The notes: generated by a model from the letters alone, not told the origin. 64,000 nucleotides of DNA from Hexactinellida sp. DTS-2022 (GCA_028753945.1 JAPNXP010000001.1:13134501-13198500); one strand, 5' to 3'. Counted from the first letter of the stretch, positions 10,164-20,074 are shown. Translations and numbers: made by a program.

Positions 10164-10373
10164 CACGGGTGCCCAACTCAATTTTAACTGCGGGCCACAT
10201 GGCCACATTGGTTTCCTAAAATATTTAGGTGGTCCATATAGGCCAATTGATAAATTTCAGATATATTAGGGAGAAATAGGTTGGGATATCCAAACGGAAA
10301 AGGTTAAGAAACACAAAATGATCAAAAATATTAACCGGATTAAATTTCGCGGGCCGTATGTTGGGAATCCCTG
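10164..10373. mobile_element. hAT-type MITE, 210 bp
   Basis: Ends CACGGGTGCCCAAC and GTTGGGAATCCCTG are imperfect inverted repeats, with GCGGGCC motifs just inside both ends. The flanking octamers GTATAGAC and CTTTAGAC agree at 6 of 8 positions, consistent with an old hAT target duplication. It is noncoding. Confidence 0.7.
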
Positions 10374-10880
10374 CTTTAGACCTTAGTTGTTTTATACGTA
10401 CATCTTTAATTGGATAAGTATCATGTATAATACGCATAATGTAAACATGTTATACATATACCTTGATTAATATCGCGCTCTTTGAATTTGCTTATAACAA
10501 CTTTCGGTTTATCGATATTATTTTATTGATAATCGAATTTAGAATTTGATTATATGCTGCATCTTGTATGTATTTACAACAAGATTTAAAAATATACAAC
10601 TGAATTTACTTCGAAATAGGCATGTTTTCGATGGATAGCGAATTACGTACAATGCGTATTATACGTATTTTACATATACTAATTACAAAATTTGGACACA
10701 AATAACATAATTTTGACGCAATTATACAATTTTTAAAAATTAGCTTCAAGTTGCACGATTTTCTTCCCAAACAAGACGGTTGACTACATTAACCACTAAT
10801 GTATTTGTTTCCATCATCATTATCCATGTAACTGTTTATATAGTTTGTTGTTGTTACAACATTCTAAACCGAATTTCCAC

Positions 10881-11601
10881 CAGGGTTGCCAACCCTCTCG
10901 CTTTGGCGGGAGTCTCCCGCATTTTGCCATTTTTTCTCTCATCCTCCCGACCTCCGCCAAACTTTTAAAACTCCCGCTTTTTGGAAATTGTTTATATACA
11001 GTCGACTCCGCTTAATTGGGTCACATTGGGACCAGGTCTTTTTGACCCGATTAAGCGGAGAAACCGATTAACCGAAAATATTTTAAGCCAAACTGTAATT
11101 CCGTCCCATAAATCCGGTGAAAATTTGACCCTATTAAGCGGAGAAACCGATTAACCGAAAATATTTTAAGCCAAACTGTAATTCCGTCCCATAAATCCGG
11201 TGAAAATTTGACCCTATTAAGCGGAGAAACCGATTAACCGGTGTCCCGATTAAGCGGAGTCTACTGTATTTAGATTTTATGATAATTAAGTAAATAACGG
11301 GATTTGTTTTAATTATTCAAGTAAATTAGTCAACCTACGAGCAACAAGTTTTTTTAGTTGTAGTTTTTAATTTTCAGTTTTTTTTCGAGTACCAAGTTTT
11401 TTTCCTAATTGTAGGTATCAAAACATACTAAATAATCATATTATATCGTTCTATTCATGATGGATTTTTAAAAATAGCATATATATTGAGTCTCCCGCTT
11501 TTCTCCCGCTTTTTCATCTTCGACCTCCCGCTTTTTGGTAAAACTCCCGCCAAAATTGGCAAAATCTCCCGCTTTTTTGTTTTCAGAGGTTGGCAACCCT
11601 G
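10881..11601. mobile_element. hAT-like nonautonomous element, 721 bp, with perfect target duplication
   Basis: The inverted ends CAGGGTTGCCAACCCT and GGTTGGCAACCCTG are flanked by identical octamers ATTTCCAC (10873-10880 and 11602-11609). The paralogous intron at about 58250 reads GAATTTCCATTTGACTC without the element, an empty site. The interior is rich in CTCCCGCTTT motifs and is interrupted by a nested pogo-like MITE. There is no transposase. Confidence 0.9.
10999..11266. mobile_element. pogo-like MITE nested in the hAT element
   Basis: TA-flanked ends CAGTCGACTCCGCTTAATTG and TTAAGCGGAGTCTACTG are inverted repeats. Inside, an 83-bp unit starting TTAAGCGGAGAAACCG is present twice plus a partial third start (11051, 11134, 11217), so the element has grown by tandem duplication. 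Confidence 0.85.
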
Positions 11602-11758
11602 ATTTCCACTTGCCTCTAAGTGATATTTAACTTCCACTAACAGTTCTATAAGAGCCATTAACCACTGCATCTATATTTAGCTAACAACTGCTATACAGAT
11701 AGTTATTAGCCACTTGGTTAACCACTCCTCTGTTTGATACCTTCTCTGTCTCCTCTAG

Positions 11759-11892
11759 ACTACACCTCGTATTCCTCTCCTCTCCAGTCTCCCTCTCGTT
11801 CTCATCTGTTTATTCGTATTTGGAACTAACTTTAGTGTTTATTTGTGTATACTCTTGTTTGTATTTATCAATAAACACTCTCTCAATTGAAT
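11759..11892 (+). terminator. Terminal 3' UTR exon and poly(A) signal of NLR A
   Basis: The exon begins after CTCCTCTAG. AATAAA lies at 11870-11875, and a GT-rich stretch (GTGTTCGATC) follows about 20 bases later, the usual cleavage context. The exon is nearly identical to 58404-58537, which strongly suggests function. The cleavage site is approximate. Confidence 0.7.
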
Positions 11893-11996
11893 TGTGTTCG
11901 ATCTTACTGAGTCTACTTTAATTAATGCAATCCTTTACACAACTAAACATTACATCTACATACATGAATCTGGTTAAATACTAGTTTTCACTTATA

Positions 11997-12097
11997 CATT
12001 GGAATTGCTTTATTAGCAACTCCCCTAATAGCAACATTGCTCATTTGGCAACCAAATTTCATGCAAAATGCGAATTGCTAATAAAGCAATTCCACTG
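11997..12097. mobile_element. Small pogo-like MITE, 101 bp
   Basis: TA-flanked inverted ends CATTGGAATTGCTTTATTAG and CTAATAAAGCAATTCCACTG make nearly the whole element a hairpin. It is noncoding. Confidence 0.8.
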
Positions 12098-12940
12098 TAA
12101 TTATAACTAATTCCTTATATAGTATCTGTTTTTGGGACTTAGATACGAATTATTTGCATTATTTTCAACTCACTGAGTCTACTCTATAGAATACTTTAAC
12201 AAAGGACTGTATGCTGTCAGCTAGGGCCCAGGGGCCTTATTCACTAAACAACTTAAACTTATACTTAACTTAAACTAAGTAAATACTTAGTTTTTGACTG
12301 AAAACTAAGTAAATACTTAGTATTTCCCCTGATTAGATAGCGATAACTTAGTTGGTATTCACAAAGCAAAACTAAGTAATTACTTAGTTTTTACTTAGTT
12401 TTCAGTCAAAAACTAAGTATTTACTTAGTATTTACTTAGTATTTGTCTCAATACTTAGTTTTTTATGGATTTACTTGAGTAGAATCGGAAGGTGACTTAA
12501 CTCAATAAATCATGGGATATATTGGTATTACTACAAATAATTTCATTGGAAACTAAAGATGCAGACTGTTAAACAATCATTAATTAGGGTTACACTAGGT
12601 TGTCTTGTTGTTACTGTTATTAACTAAGATATCAATTATGGTTTCTATTTGCTAATAATACAAATGCTCATAACAGTATATAATTTGGCTTCACATATTC
12701 TGCAACATGCGCACTATAGTTTACGCAAATTGAAGGTGATTGTGGTAATAGTGAATCTCGTACGTAAAGGAATGGTGGTTTCTAGTTTCAGCGTGTAATA
12801 AACTACGAATTATGTAATTAAACATGATGATAATAGCGAATCATTAACCTAGTTGTGAGTATAAATTTGAATATAATTTACATTGAATTTAATCGATTCT
12901 ACATACAACATTAAAATATAATTAATATTCGTAAAGAAAA

Positions 12941-13764
12941 ATGTCAATGATCAAAACCCGAGCGAAGAACTTTTCAAACGAAGAAATTACCACTTTAGTT
13001 GATTTGGTCTTGGACAATAAATCTAAACTCTTTGGTTCGTTCAGTTCGTCATTAACTTTCGATGATAAAAACACTATCTGGGAAGAAATAGCTCGATCCA
13101 TTTCTCAACAGCATGAGACTGTCAGGACGAAGGATGATGTATATAAAAAGTGGTGTAATATCTTGGTCAAATACAAGCCGATTATCAGTGACAAATTAGA
13201 ATCTATAAGGAAAACAGGTGGTGGACCTGCAGAAGCCGGACTAACGGAGTTTGAACTTAAGATAAAGTCAATCAAGGGGAAAGAAATATTTGAAGGAATT
13301 ACTGGCGGATTAGATCTTTCCATGGAACCACCTGCCAGTCCATTTAGTGCGTGTGATATGGTTATTAGCCCTACTCCTTTTGAGATTCCATCTCAAAGTT
13401 CAGCGTCGGAATTAGAGTTAAAGGCAACAAGGAAAAGAAAATTATTAGATGATACTTTAATCGCACCCGATTCAGTCAAACAGAAAATATTGGAACATGA
13501 AGAAGAGAAAATCAATATTCTAAAGAGCATAGATTGCAACTGGGCAAGTTTGTTGAGAGTTATCATGCCAATACGGGTAGGATTGTGGATCTCTTAGAGC
13601 GACTTGTCTCAAACCAAAATAAGCTGTTAGTTTCTAATGCATCCTCGACGATGCAACCTCAGCCACTACCTTGTTTTCAAGCTCCCTCTTCCACACACAT
13701 TCCACATGGATTCCAGCCAAATTATTACCCACAACTACCACCATTTTATCCTGATAAAGACTAG
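12941..13764 (+). pseudogene. Harbinger Myb/SANT-like DNA-binding protein, frame break near 13535
   Basis: The N-terminus (AKNFSNEEITTLVDLV, then LFGSFSS, KNTIWEEIA and KDDVYKKWCN) matches the trihelix Myb/SANT-like domain of the NAIF1/MSANTD type found as the accessory protein of Harbinger elements, where it helps bring the nuclease to DNA. A Lys/Arg patch (ATRKRKLL) follows, then an acidic-basic helical part. At about 13530-13545 the frame shifts by one base and continues as LGKFVESYHANTGRIVDLLE to a Pro-rich tail ending at 13764. Without the shift the first frame ends at 13597 with an unrelated tail. No intron is convincing there, so a one-base indel is likeliest, natural or a sequencing error. 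Confidence 0.8.
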
Positions 13765-13857
13765 CATAGCAATAGTTTACTTACTAAGTATTTATTTCAA
13801 ACTAGGAGAGTTAGGAACCATTGCTATTTAGTTTACTTAATTAATTGATAGTTATAT

Positions 13858-14907
13858 TCAATTAAAGTAATCAGCAATCACTTTTAGGCGAACTGCATGT
13901 CCGCTAGTCATGGAATCAAGAGGTAGGATCTCTTCATCTTCTTCTATCTCAACAAGCGATTCTTCTTCCCATTGCAACCCATGATCAATGCAAATATTAT
14001 GTAATATCATCGTTGCAATGACTAGTTTACAGATTCTCTCTGGTGCGTAACATAGTATACCTCCACTCCTGTCCATAGATCTCCAGCGGCTCTTCCATAA
14101 GCCAAATGCACATTCAATTGTTTGGCGAGTTTTCAGGAATGCACGTTGATATCTTCTTTCGCCAGGTGTTGTTGGAGAATGGATCGGTGTCAATAAATTA
14201 GGGCGTAAAGGATACCCACTATCTCCGAGGAACCACCCGTTGACGATTGGTATTTCCCCGCTTGAAATTTTATTGTTAATCCCAGACTGTCTCCAGATAA
14301 ATGCATCATGTGTGCATCCTGGCCATTTTGCGACAACATCGATGAATCTCCAATCACTGTCACAAATAGCTTGGATGTTGATCGAATGTTCGTTTTTTCT
14401 GTTTACATAAATTTCTTCATTATTTGATGGTGCAAGAATAGGCACATGTGAACAATCAATGCATCCCAGTACCAAGGGGAATCCAGCCTTCTCTAAAAAG
14501 GCTTGTTGCACTTGTATTTGTTTTTGTTGAGTAGGAAAATTTATATAATCCTTGGCAAATGAGCAGAGAGCATCAGATACTGCAGCAACACATCTTGACA
14601 CGGAAGGTTGAGAAATACCATGTGTAGTTGCAATGACAGTCTGGAAAGATCCTGTTGCCAAGAATTGTAGGGCAGCACCCAATTGAGTTATGGTTGGAAT
14701 CGAATGTGATCTAATAGTAGATCGGTGAATGCGTCCGACAATTTTGTCATGTAGTTCTATGAAAATACATCGAGTAAACCTATATCGACTGATAAATTCT
14801 GTATCGTTGTATGAGTCGAGAGGATTTAATCTATCTCGGAACACTCTCTGAAGGGCTAAACTGTGATCTGTATCGAGTTCAAGTAGAAAAGTGCAAGTGC
14901 CATTCAA
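13858..14907 (-). CDS. PIF/Harbinger DDE transposase (HARBI1-like nuclease), 349 aa
   Basis: This is the nuclease that cuts and joins Harbinger ends. An N-terminal helix-turn-helix-like region (about residues 75-115, QFLATGSFQTV and GISQPSVSR) precedes the DDE_Tnp_4 fold. The catalytic acids can be seen: D151 in LGCIDCSH, D229 in FLGDSGYPL, and E265 in RQTIECAFG; PGCTHDAFIW (D201) is also conserved in the family. The length is normal for the family and the frame is unbroken, so the protein may be active. It lies inside matched terminal repeats, opposite the Myb-like gene. The start is the first ATG of the frame, just inside the subterminal repeats. Confidence 0.93.
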   Translation of the reverse strand: MNGTCTFLLELDTDHSLALQRVFRDRLNPLDSYNDTEFISRYRFTRCIFIELHDKIVGRIHRSTIRSHSIPTITQLGAALQFLATGSFQTVIATTHGISQPSVSRCVAAVSDALCSFAKDYINFPTQQKQIQVQQAFLEKAGFPLVLGCIDCSHVPILAPSNNEEIYVNRKNEHSINIQAICDSDWRFIDVVAKWPGCTHDAFIWRQSGINNKISSGEIPIVNGWFLGDSGYPLRPNLLTPIHSPTTPGERRYQRAFLKTRQTIECAFGLWKSRWRSMDRSGGILCYAPERICKLVIATMILHNICIDHGLQWEEESLVEIEEDEEILPLDSMTSGHAVRLKVIADYFN

Positions 14908-15249
14908 AATAGTTCAAAGTATATAAAATATATTAAGCCGTTTTTCTATGATGAAGCTCAAATACTTCAAGAATCTGCGAATTTGGTAATTATTCATTAA
15001 ATATCCGCTAGGCATAATAAAATCTGTTAATATTCAAACCATTAATCATGATATACTAAACTAAGTATATACTTAGTTTTTACTTAGTTTTAGTCAAAAC
15101 TAAGTAAAAACTAAGTATTAAATTAAGTATAAGAAAAATGAAAAAACTTAGCATAAACTAAGTATTTACTTAGTTCAAGTATAAGTTAAGTTTAAATTAA
15201 GTTTAAGTTTAAGTTTAAGTAGTTTAGTGAATAAGGCCCCTGGGGGGTT

Positions 15250-15426
15250 ATTCACTAAACTTCTTAAACTTAAACTTAAACTTAAACTTAAACTCAAACT
15301 TAAACTTAAACTTAAACTCAAACTTAAACTTAAACTTAAACTTAAACTTAAACTTAAACTTAACTCAAACTTAAACTTAAACTTAAACTTAAGTCAAACT
15401 TAAACTTAAACTTAAACTTAAACTTT
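15250..15426. repeat. Subterminal hexamer array AAACTT of Harbinger B
   Basis: About 29 near-perfect tandem copies of AAACTT with a few AACTCA/AAGTCA variants run inward from the left end. A shorter inverted array (TTTAAG) lies at 16425-16560 near the other end. Such arrays probably bind the Myb-like protein or transposase. The unit is not a known telomere repeat. Confidence 0.8.
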
Positions 15427-15498
15427 TAACTTGGATATATAGTATATATATATACAAACTATATCACATACAATAAACAACAATCAATTCTTTCTTTT

Positions 15499-15832
15499 AT
15501 GGCACTCGCTTTTCTACTTGATCTCGATCTTTCACAAAGTTTGTCACGACAGAGAGTATTTCGTGATAGACTCAATCAAATTGATGTTTATAATGATACA
15601 GAATTTATCGCGCGTTACAGAGTTACTAAATATATGTTCGTTCAGCTGCAAGAAATAGTTGAACGTTCCTTCATCGATCAACTATTCGATCACATTCCAT
15701 TCCAGCTCCCACACAATTAGATGTCACACTACAATTTCTCGCCACCGGTTCATTTCAAACGGTTGTCGCAACTTCACATGGGATATCCCAACCTTCAGTT
15801 TCCCGATATTCTTAGATACATCATCTTTGGTC
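15499..15832 (+). pseudogene. Harbinger transposase remnant (N-terminal third)
   Basis: Starts MALAFLLDLDLSQSL and continues RQRVFRDRLN, aligned with residues 5-60 of the intact nuclease at 13858-14907. After about 15690 the match continues in another frame (QFLATGSFQTVVATSHGI, then QPSVSRY), after which it stops at a deletion junction. All catalytic residues are missing. Confidence 0.85.
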
Positions 15833-16014
15833 CTAACTGTTCCATGAGCCTGTGTAAGCTTTTGGGCGATATCTTCCCAGATGTTAACTTTCTCTTCACT
15901 GGTGAGAGAAGAACTTAGAGCACCGAAGAGGTTTGGCTTATTCTCTTGATCTAAGTCTACTAGTAATGCTATCTCCTCGGAGGAAAAATTCTTGGCACGA
16001 CTTTTCAAAGACAT
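15833..16014 (-). pseudogene. Harbinger Myb/SANT-like remnant (N-terminal)
   Basis: MSLKSRAKNFSSEEIALLVD and LFGALSSSL with GTVRTKDDV match the N-terminal domain of the gene at 12941. The homology ends at about 15833, where it is joined to the transposase remnant, so one internal deletion removed the parts between. Confidence 0.85.
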
Positions 16015-17389
16015 CTGAAGTGACAGAGTGCAACAGTTATTGTAAGTTGGGATAAATTATTTACTCTTTAGCATCGAAAATTAATTATTTATAGATTTTC
16101 CATTTCAGGATTCAAATCTTGTCATCCTGACGAAGTATTGCAATTGATTGGAAAACAATACTATCGCAATATCCACGCAATTATACGTATATTATTAATA
16201 ATCCTAGTCCAACCATGATTTAAAATAATTATGTGAAAGTCACTCCATCATATTCTTATTTTAAGTGTATAATATGTTGGGAGATAGTACGAATTGTTAC
16301 AAAGCTCTAAAATTATATTTATTGATGCCATCATTTCCAAAAAGGAGCAAATAATCAAGTTAAGTGTGCTTCGGACTAGACTTAACTTTTGCTAAGTTTT
16401 TACAGTAAAACTAAGCAAAAACTTAGTTTAAGTTTAAGTTTAAGTTTAAGCAAAAGCTAAGTTTAAGACAAAAACTTAAACTTAAACTTAAACTTAGTTT
16501 AAACTTAGTTTGGGGCAAAAACTAAGTTTAAACTAAGTTTAAGTTTAAGTTTAAGTTTAAGAAGTTTAGTGAATAACCCCCCAGCTGGAACTTGGGTCCA
16601 TTGTGTACTTATTTATATTTCGTAATCCGCTAATGCTAGACACAGTAAATGTATTATTGTCGTATAGGAAGTCATATTTTTGGGAATCCATCGGTCATAT
16701 TGCATCATCTCAAATATTTGTGGAATGTGAGTTTTGCGGTTATCACACCATTTCCATGTACGTTTGGTAATAATCTCAAATTCTCGACTTCAGTTAGAGT
16801 TAGACATAAGAAATGTATTATTGTCAATAGGAAGTCTATGGTCTACTCTAAAACAATCACTTGAATAAGTATACGTTAATGCTACTGTAATCACCTCACA
16901 ATCCAATCTATATATTGGATGGATTGGACGTGTTTTGGGCTATTAGAGGGAACCTATTAGATAGAACCAAAACCGTATAAGCGAAATATTAACATTAACT
17001 CGTTAACTCTATCTAGCAGCATGACAATTGGTAGCACTTCCCAAAGCTCGATACAAATCCAATTCTAACCCAATTGTTATTATTTATAACAGCGACGTTA
17101 GTCACGAGAGCTCATGTGTGGAATCTGAAGTTAATATAACAGCTGTTTCTCTGGGAATAGGCAGATAATTAATCGCTTCTCAAACTTGGAAAGCGTAGCG
17201 AACCTAAATTCGATTGTAGCCAGCTTCAGTCTTCATAAATGATCGCTCTTTTTCGGTTCCTTTGTACTATCAATTAGGGGAATTATTCGTTTGAAACAAT
17301 ATATGAAAAGGTTTCTACCATATGAATTATCAATTAATGCACTGTATTTTGCCAACCTAATACAGCTAAATCCCCTGATTTTCAGACTT

Positions 17390-17554
17390 CAGTAGAACCT
17401 CGTTAGTACGAACACGGTTAATATCAATTTCCGGATAAGATGAACGAACAGTTCCACAAAATCAGGTCCCTACAATAGCTATTCAATGGGTATTACTCCG
17501 GATAAAGAGAACAATTTTCCTTCAGTTGGTATTCGTATTAACGAGGTTCCACTG
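17390..17554. mobile_element. pogo-like MITE shared by both duplication copies
   Basis: Inverted ends CAGTAGAACCTCGTTAGTA and TATTAACGAGGTTCCACTG. The same element is at the same relative place at 59203-59366, so it inserted before the segmental duplication. Confidence 0.8.
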
Positions 17555-17577
17555 TACTTTAATTTCTAAGGTTTTTT

Positions 17578-17702
17578 AACATTAAATTGAGAAATGGTTT
17601 ATACTGCCTGACCTGGATATTCCTAAAGTTGCTGGTTATAACATTAAATTGAGAAATGGTTTATACTGCCTGACCTGGATATTCCTAAAGTTGCTGGTTA
17701 TT
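17578..17702 (+). repeat. 62-bp tandem duplication
   Basis: A unit beginning AACATTAAATTGAGAAATGG and ending at TTGCTGGTTAT occurs twice back to back, essentially identical. The second duplication copy (59415-59520) has a single diverged unit, so the tandem duplication is recent and specific to copy 1. Confidence 0.85.
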
Positions 17703-18064
17703 AATTGTACGAGAGATCGTACATTTCCAAATTAGCCAACTGATTAATAGAACTTTTCAAAAGTATTCGATAACATAGGACTAAGATCCAGAAATTAGTT
17801 AAATGAACTCTACAAATCCGTCCAAGAAAGCAAAATAATCTCCTTATTAGTCAGAATATGTAAAAAGTAGTTCTAAATAGAAGTCCCTCCTGCTTAACGT
17901 TATTAAATTAGAAATCGAATGCATTTTCGAATAATCGATCTTTGAGATGCCAAAGGATTAAATCAAATTTAGACATTAATCAACAAGTTTAGGTGGGAAA
18001 ATATTTACTATCCCTCCAATCAATACAAAAGAAAATGTATTGTATTGTTAATGTATAAAGAAAA

Positions 18065-18178
18065 TCTATAATTACATCTTTGCCGATAAAATTTTCTTTG
18101 GGAGGCACTATTAATAAATCGACGAAAATATAGTGCCTCCAAAGGATCTGTTCCCGGCACAGCTGTAATCCTAGACTT
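18065..18178. mobile_element. Long-hairpin MITE of the GTGCCTCCAAAGG family
   Basis: Arms of about 45 bases pair imperfectly around a short loop: GGGAGGCACTATT on the left, ATAGTGCCTCCAAAGG and CGGCACAGCTGTAAT on the right. Relatives are at 37512, 40626, 41459 and 42708. Confidence 0.7.
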
Positions 18179-18464
18179 TTAGTATTACAAAATGGCAAAA
18201 ACGTGATGTTGGGATATACATTAATGTTTCTCCACATAATCAACAATTTTTCTGCATACCTAGATTCAGTATGAGAAAGCCATGCGCCTAAATTACTCAA
18301 TTTAAATTGACCCTTTTGGAGTGTCTCTCGATTTTCGGATGTCTAAAAATGTTTAGTTCAAGTTTACGAGCCTGGTTGACCTGGCCGACTATCAGGTTCC
18401 AGAAAGCAGAGTATTAAATTAAATACACCGGCAATATATTTGAAAAGGCATGTGTTAGGAATAC

Positions 18465-18540
18465 AAGCCAGGGCCAAAGGCCAGAGTGCAAGTTGTAAGA
18501 ACGCGCGTTGAGCGAACGAGCAGCTTGCAAAAACTAAGTT
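18465..18540 (-). repeat. GC-hairpin repeat fragment
   Basis: Read on minus it has AAGCTGCTCGTTCGCTCAAC, then CGCGCGTTCTTACAACTTGC and a GGCC-hairpin, closely matching the start of the insertion at 51335 and part of 51739. It is a fragment of the same dispersed repeat in the other orientation. Confidence 0.65.
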
Positions 18541-18687
18541 AGTAAGAAAGTGAAAAGGTTTATTAAATAAATATGAAAATAGGGAAAGTACAGATAACAG
18601 AGTAGCTATACGATTATTGGAATATAAGAGAGTCCATGGTTAGTGGTTAGCCTATACTGAGTATGCAGCAGCAGATAACTGCACAGA

Positions 18688-19545
18688 CTACAGATGAGTA
18701 TCTGCTATAGAGACACGTCTCTTGGAGAACTCCTCTGCCAGAGAGCCCTCGGACCGAGTGTAGGCGTCCCCCTCTCCCTCCCCTGCCTCCAGCGTGTACA
18801 GGAGATCCTCAATCTCCGGGTCCTCCGAGTGCACAGCGCTGCTAGGCGCAACCTCAGAGGGAGGGTAGCTGTCCCCGACAACCGAGGAGGCAAATGGAAT
18901 GCTGGAATTCGCGTATATCTTATCTTCCATGTAGCTAGGCGGCCCCATAGCCTGAGATACATCGACATTCATTGTCGATGTCTCTCAGAGACAGGAGTCA
19001 GAGCGGTGTTCATATCATTGGCGTCTTCCTGTGGGTAATACGACTTCTTGCGGGCCACAACGAATATATACACAACGCTCACTCCATACACAGCCACAAT
19101 ATACACAGCTAGCGCTGCCTGTGCCAGCATGGCTGCTATTAGGATGTACAGCGGTCCCGCTATAAGGTGGATAGCAGAGAAGAGCCATGCTACGCCTATC
19201 AACAGGAACAGCAGGAGCAGCTTGAATATCTCTCTGGTATTCTGAGAGGTGAAATATATGTCGTCATACTTGAGATCCTCGTTACTGGAGGTGCCAGTCA
19301 ACAGGAACAGCAAGCAAACACCGACTATAGAGAGAGCCAACATTCCTACGATAGGAATAACAGTTGTGACTATGGATACAGACAAGAGAGGGATAAAGCA
19401 TAGGTCCCCGTTAACATGCACATCTCCGTACACCAGTGCCCATTCATGTCCCTGTACAAACCGAACTATCAACAGAGTCAGTAGCACTACTATCCCTGGA
19501 GTCAACAGTGTAATAAAATACAGCCATTTGTAAATACGCTCCTAA
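18688..19545 (-). pseudogene. Family B/adhesion-type 7TM receptor, last exon (TM4-TM7 and tail), truncated
   Basis: Read on minus: a membrane segment (FITLLTPGIVVLL), an extracellular loop with GHEWALVYGD and GDLCFIP as in secretin/adhesion GPCRs, three further membrane segments (TTVIPIVGMLALSIVG; LLLLFLLIGVAWLFSAIHL; AALAVYIVAVYGVSVVYIF), then RKKSYYP and a cytoplasmic tail. The frame breaks at 18954-18986, where a short inverted repeat (ACATCGACA / TGTCGATGT) lies; the tail resumes one base off as MNVDVSQAMGPPSY and ends with KRRVSIADTHL, a phosphosite-like end. The 5' side stops at about 19550 against a gypsy fragment, so TM1-TM3 and the ectodomain are missing. Family assignment is by motif and is moderate. 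Confidence 0.6.
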
Positions 19546-19559
19546 TCCTGGTCTGATGT

Positions 19560-19990
19560 CCCTTATATAGCATCTATAACAGTTAACAGCCCCGATGAAA
19601 CCTTGTAACTCTGTTACTGAATTGGGTTTTGGAAAGGACTCTAGCCTGTGGACGTAGTCCGTTACGGGACACCTCCCTTCGCTTGAGATCGAGTGTCCTA
19701 GGAACTCTAGAGAGGAGAAACCAAGTTGACATTTGTATGGGCTCAGCTGCAGTTCTGCCGTATTCAGGCATTCAAATGTGGTTCGCAGGTCAAATGTGGT
19801 CCGTTAGGTTTGGAGAGAACACTAAGTTATCCTCCCCGTGGCTCTCGCAGTTGGGTCCCGTCTCCAGTGCCTTGTCCATGACTCTCTGAAAGGTCGCTTG
19901 TGCGCTGCAGAGGCCAAATGGCATAACCAGCATCTCGTACATCCCCCGAATCGTATGAAAGGCCGTATTTTCGATGTCAGCCGGTGTCGG
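19560..19990 (-). mobile_element. Ty3/gypsy reverse transcriptase fragment
   Basis: On minus it shows VMPFGLCSAQATFQRVM and, in other frames, the post-catalytic part. It is nearly identical in DNA to 61780-62180, so both belong to one gypsy family. Frames are broken. Its left edge abuts the 7TM receptor remnant. Confidence 0.85.
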
Positions 19991-20074
19991 AGTGTCAGCA
20001 GTCCCCTCGTATCAGATGTTCCCCTGGACTTGTGGCCTAGGGTCAGATGTCCCCCCGGACATGTTTAGATGTCC

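Larger units (their letters stand above)
9990..11758 (+). other. 3' UTR intron of NLR A
   Basis: AAG then GTATGTATTCAC begins 21 nt after the stop codon, and a pyrimidine-rich acceptor ending CTCCTCTAG lies at 11758. The paralog has the same arrangement (57479-58403), which supports real splicing. A junction 21 nt past the stop is closer than the usual ~50-nt distance that triggers nonsense-mediated decay. The intron carries a degraded pogo-like end at about 10021 and two hAT-like elements. Confidence 0.65.
12229..15242. mobile_element. PIF/Harbinger DNA transposon A, near-complete
   Basis: The ends CAGGGGCCTTATTCACT and AGTGAATAAGGCCCCTG are perfect inverted repeats. If the outer CAG and CTG are counted as a three-base CWG target site, the element core is 12232-15239. 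Subterminal DNA is filled with repeats of AAGTAAATACTTAGT and TTTAAG types, likely transposase-binding sites. It carries the two proteins typical of Harbingers, a Myb/SANT-like protein and a DDE nuclease, facing each other with 3' ends about 90 bases apart. The nuclease is intact; the Myb-like gene has a frame break. Confidence 0.93.
15240..16584. mobile_element. PIF/Harbinger element B, internally deleted, abutting element A
   Basis: The ends CTGGGGGGTTATTCACTAAAC (core from 15243) and its exact complement ending CCCCCCAG (16584) define the element. It is the same family as A, in the opposite orientation: transposase remnant on the left on plus, Myb-like remnant on the right on minus. The middle of both genes is deleted. 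A and B share a single CTG triplet at the junction; the outer flanks of the pair are both CAG. Confidence 0.88.
1440..17975 (+). repeat. Segmental duplication, copy 1 (NLR locus A)
   Basis: This block is collinear and in the same orientation with 46490-59800. Matching anchors, in order, are the promoter/exon-1 module (1480 with 46535), a noncoding block (2842-3100 with 51144-51310, then 52440-52510), the NLR coding exon (6611-9989 with 54106-57478), the 3' UTR exon (11759 with 58404), and a downstream noncoding block (16860-17960 with 58575-59790). Differences are mainly insertions: Harbinger elements and hAT MITEs in copy 1, a 1.1-kb repeat in copy 2. The edges are approximate because homology fades. 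Confidence 0.85.

Noticed and set aside
15250-15426. Internal telomere tract
   Set aside because: AAACTT is not a known telomere unit and the array sits just inside matched Harbinger ends.
18694-19533. Plus-strand frames across the 7TM remnant
   Set aside because: Arg/Ser/Thr-rich shadows of the minus-strand membrane protein.
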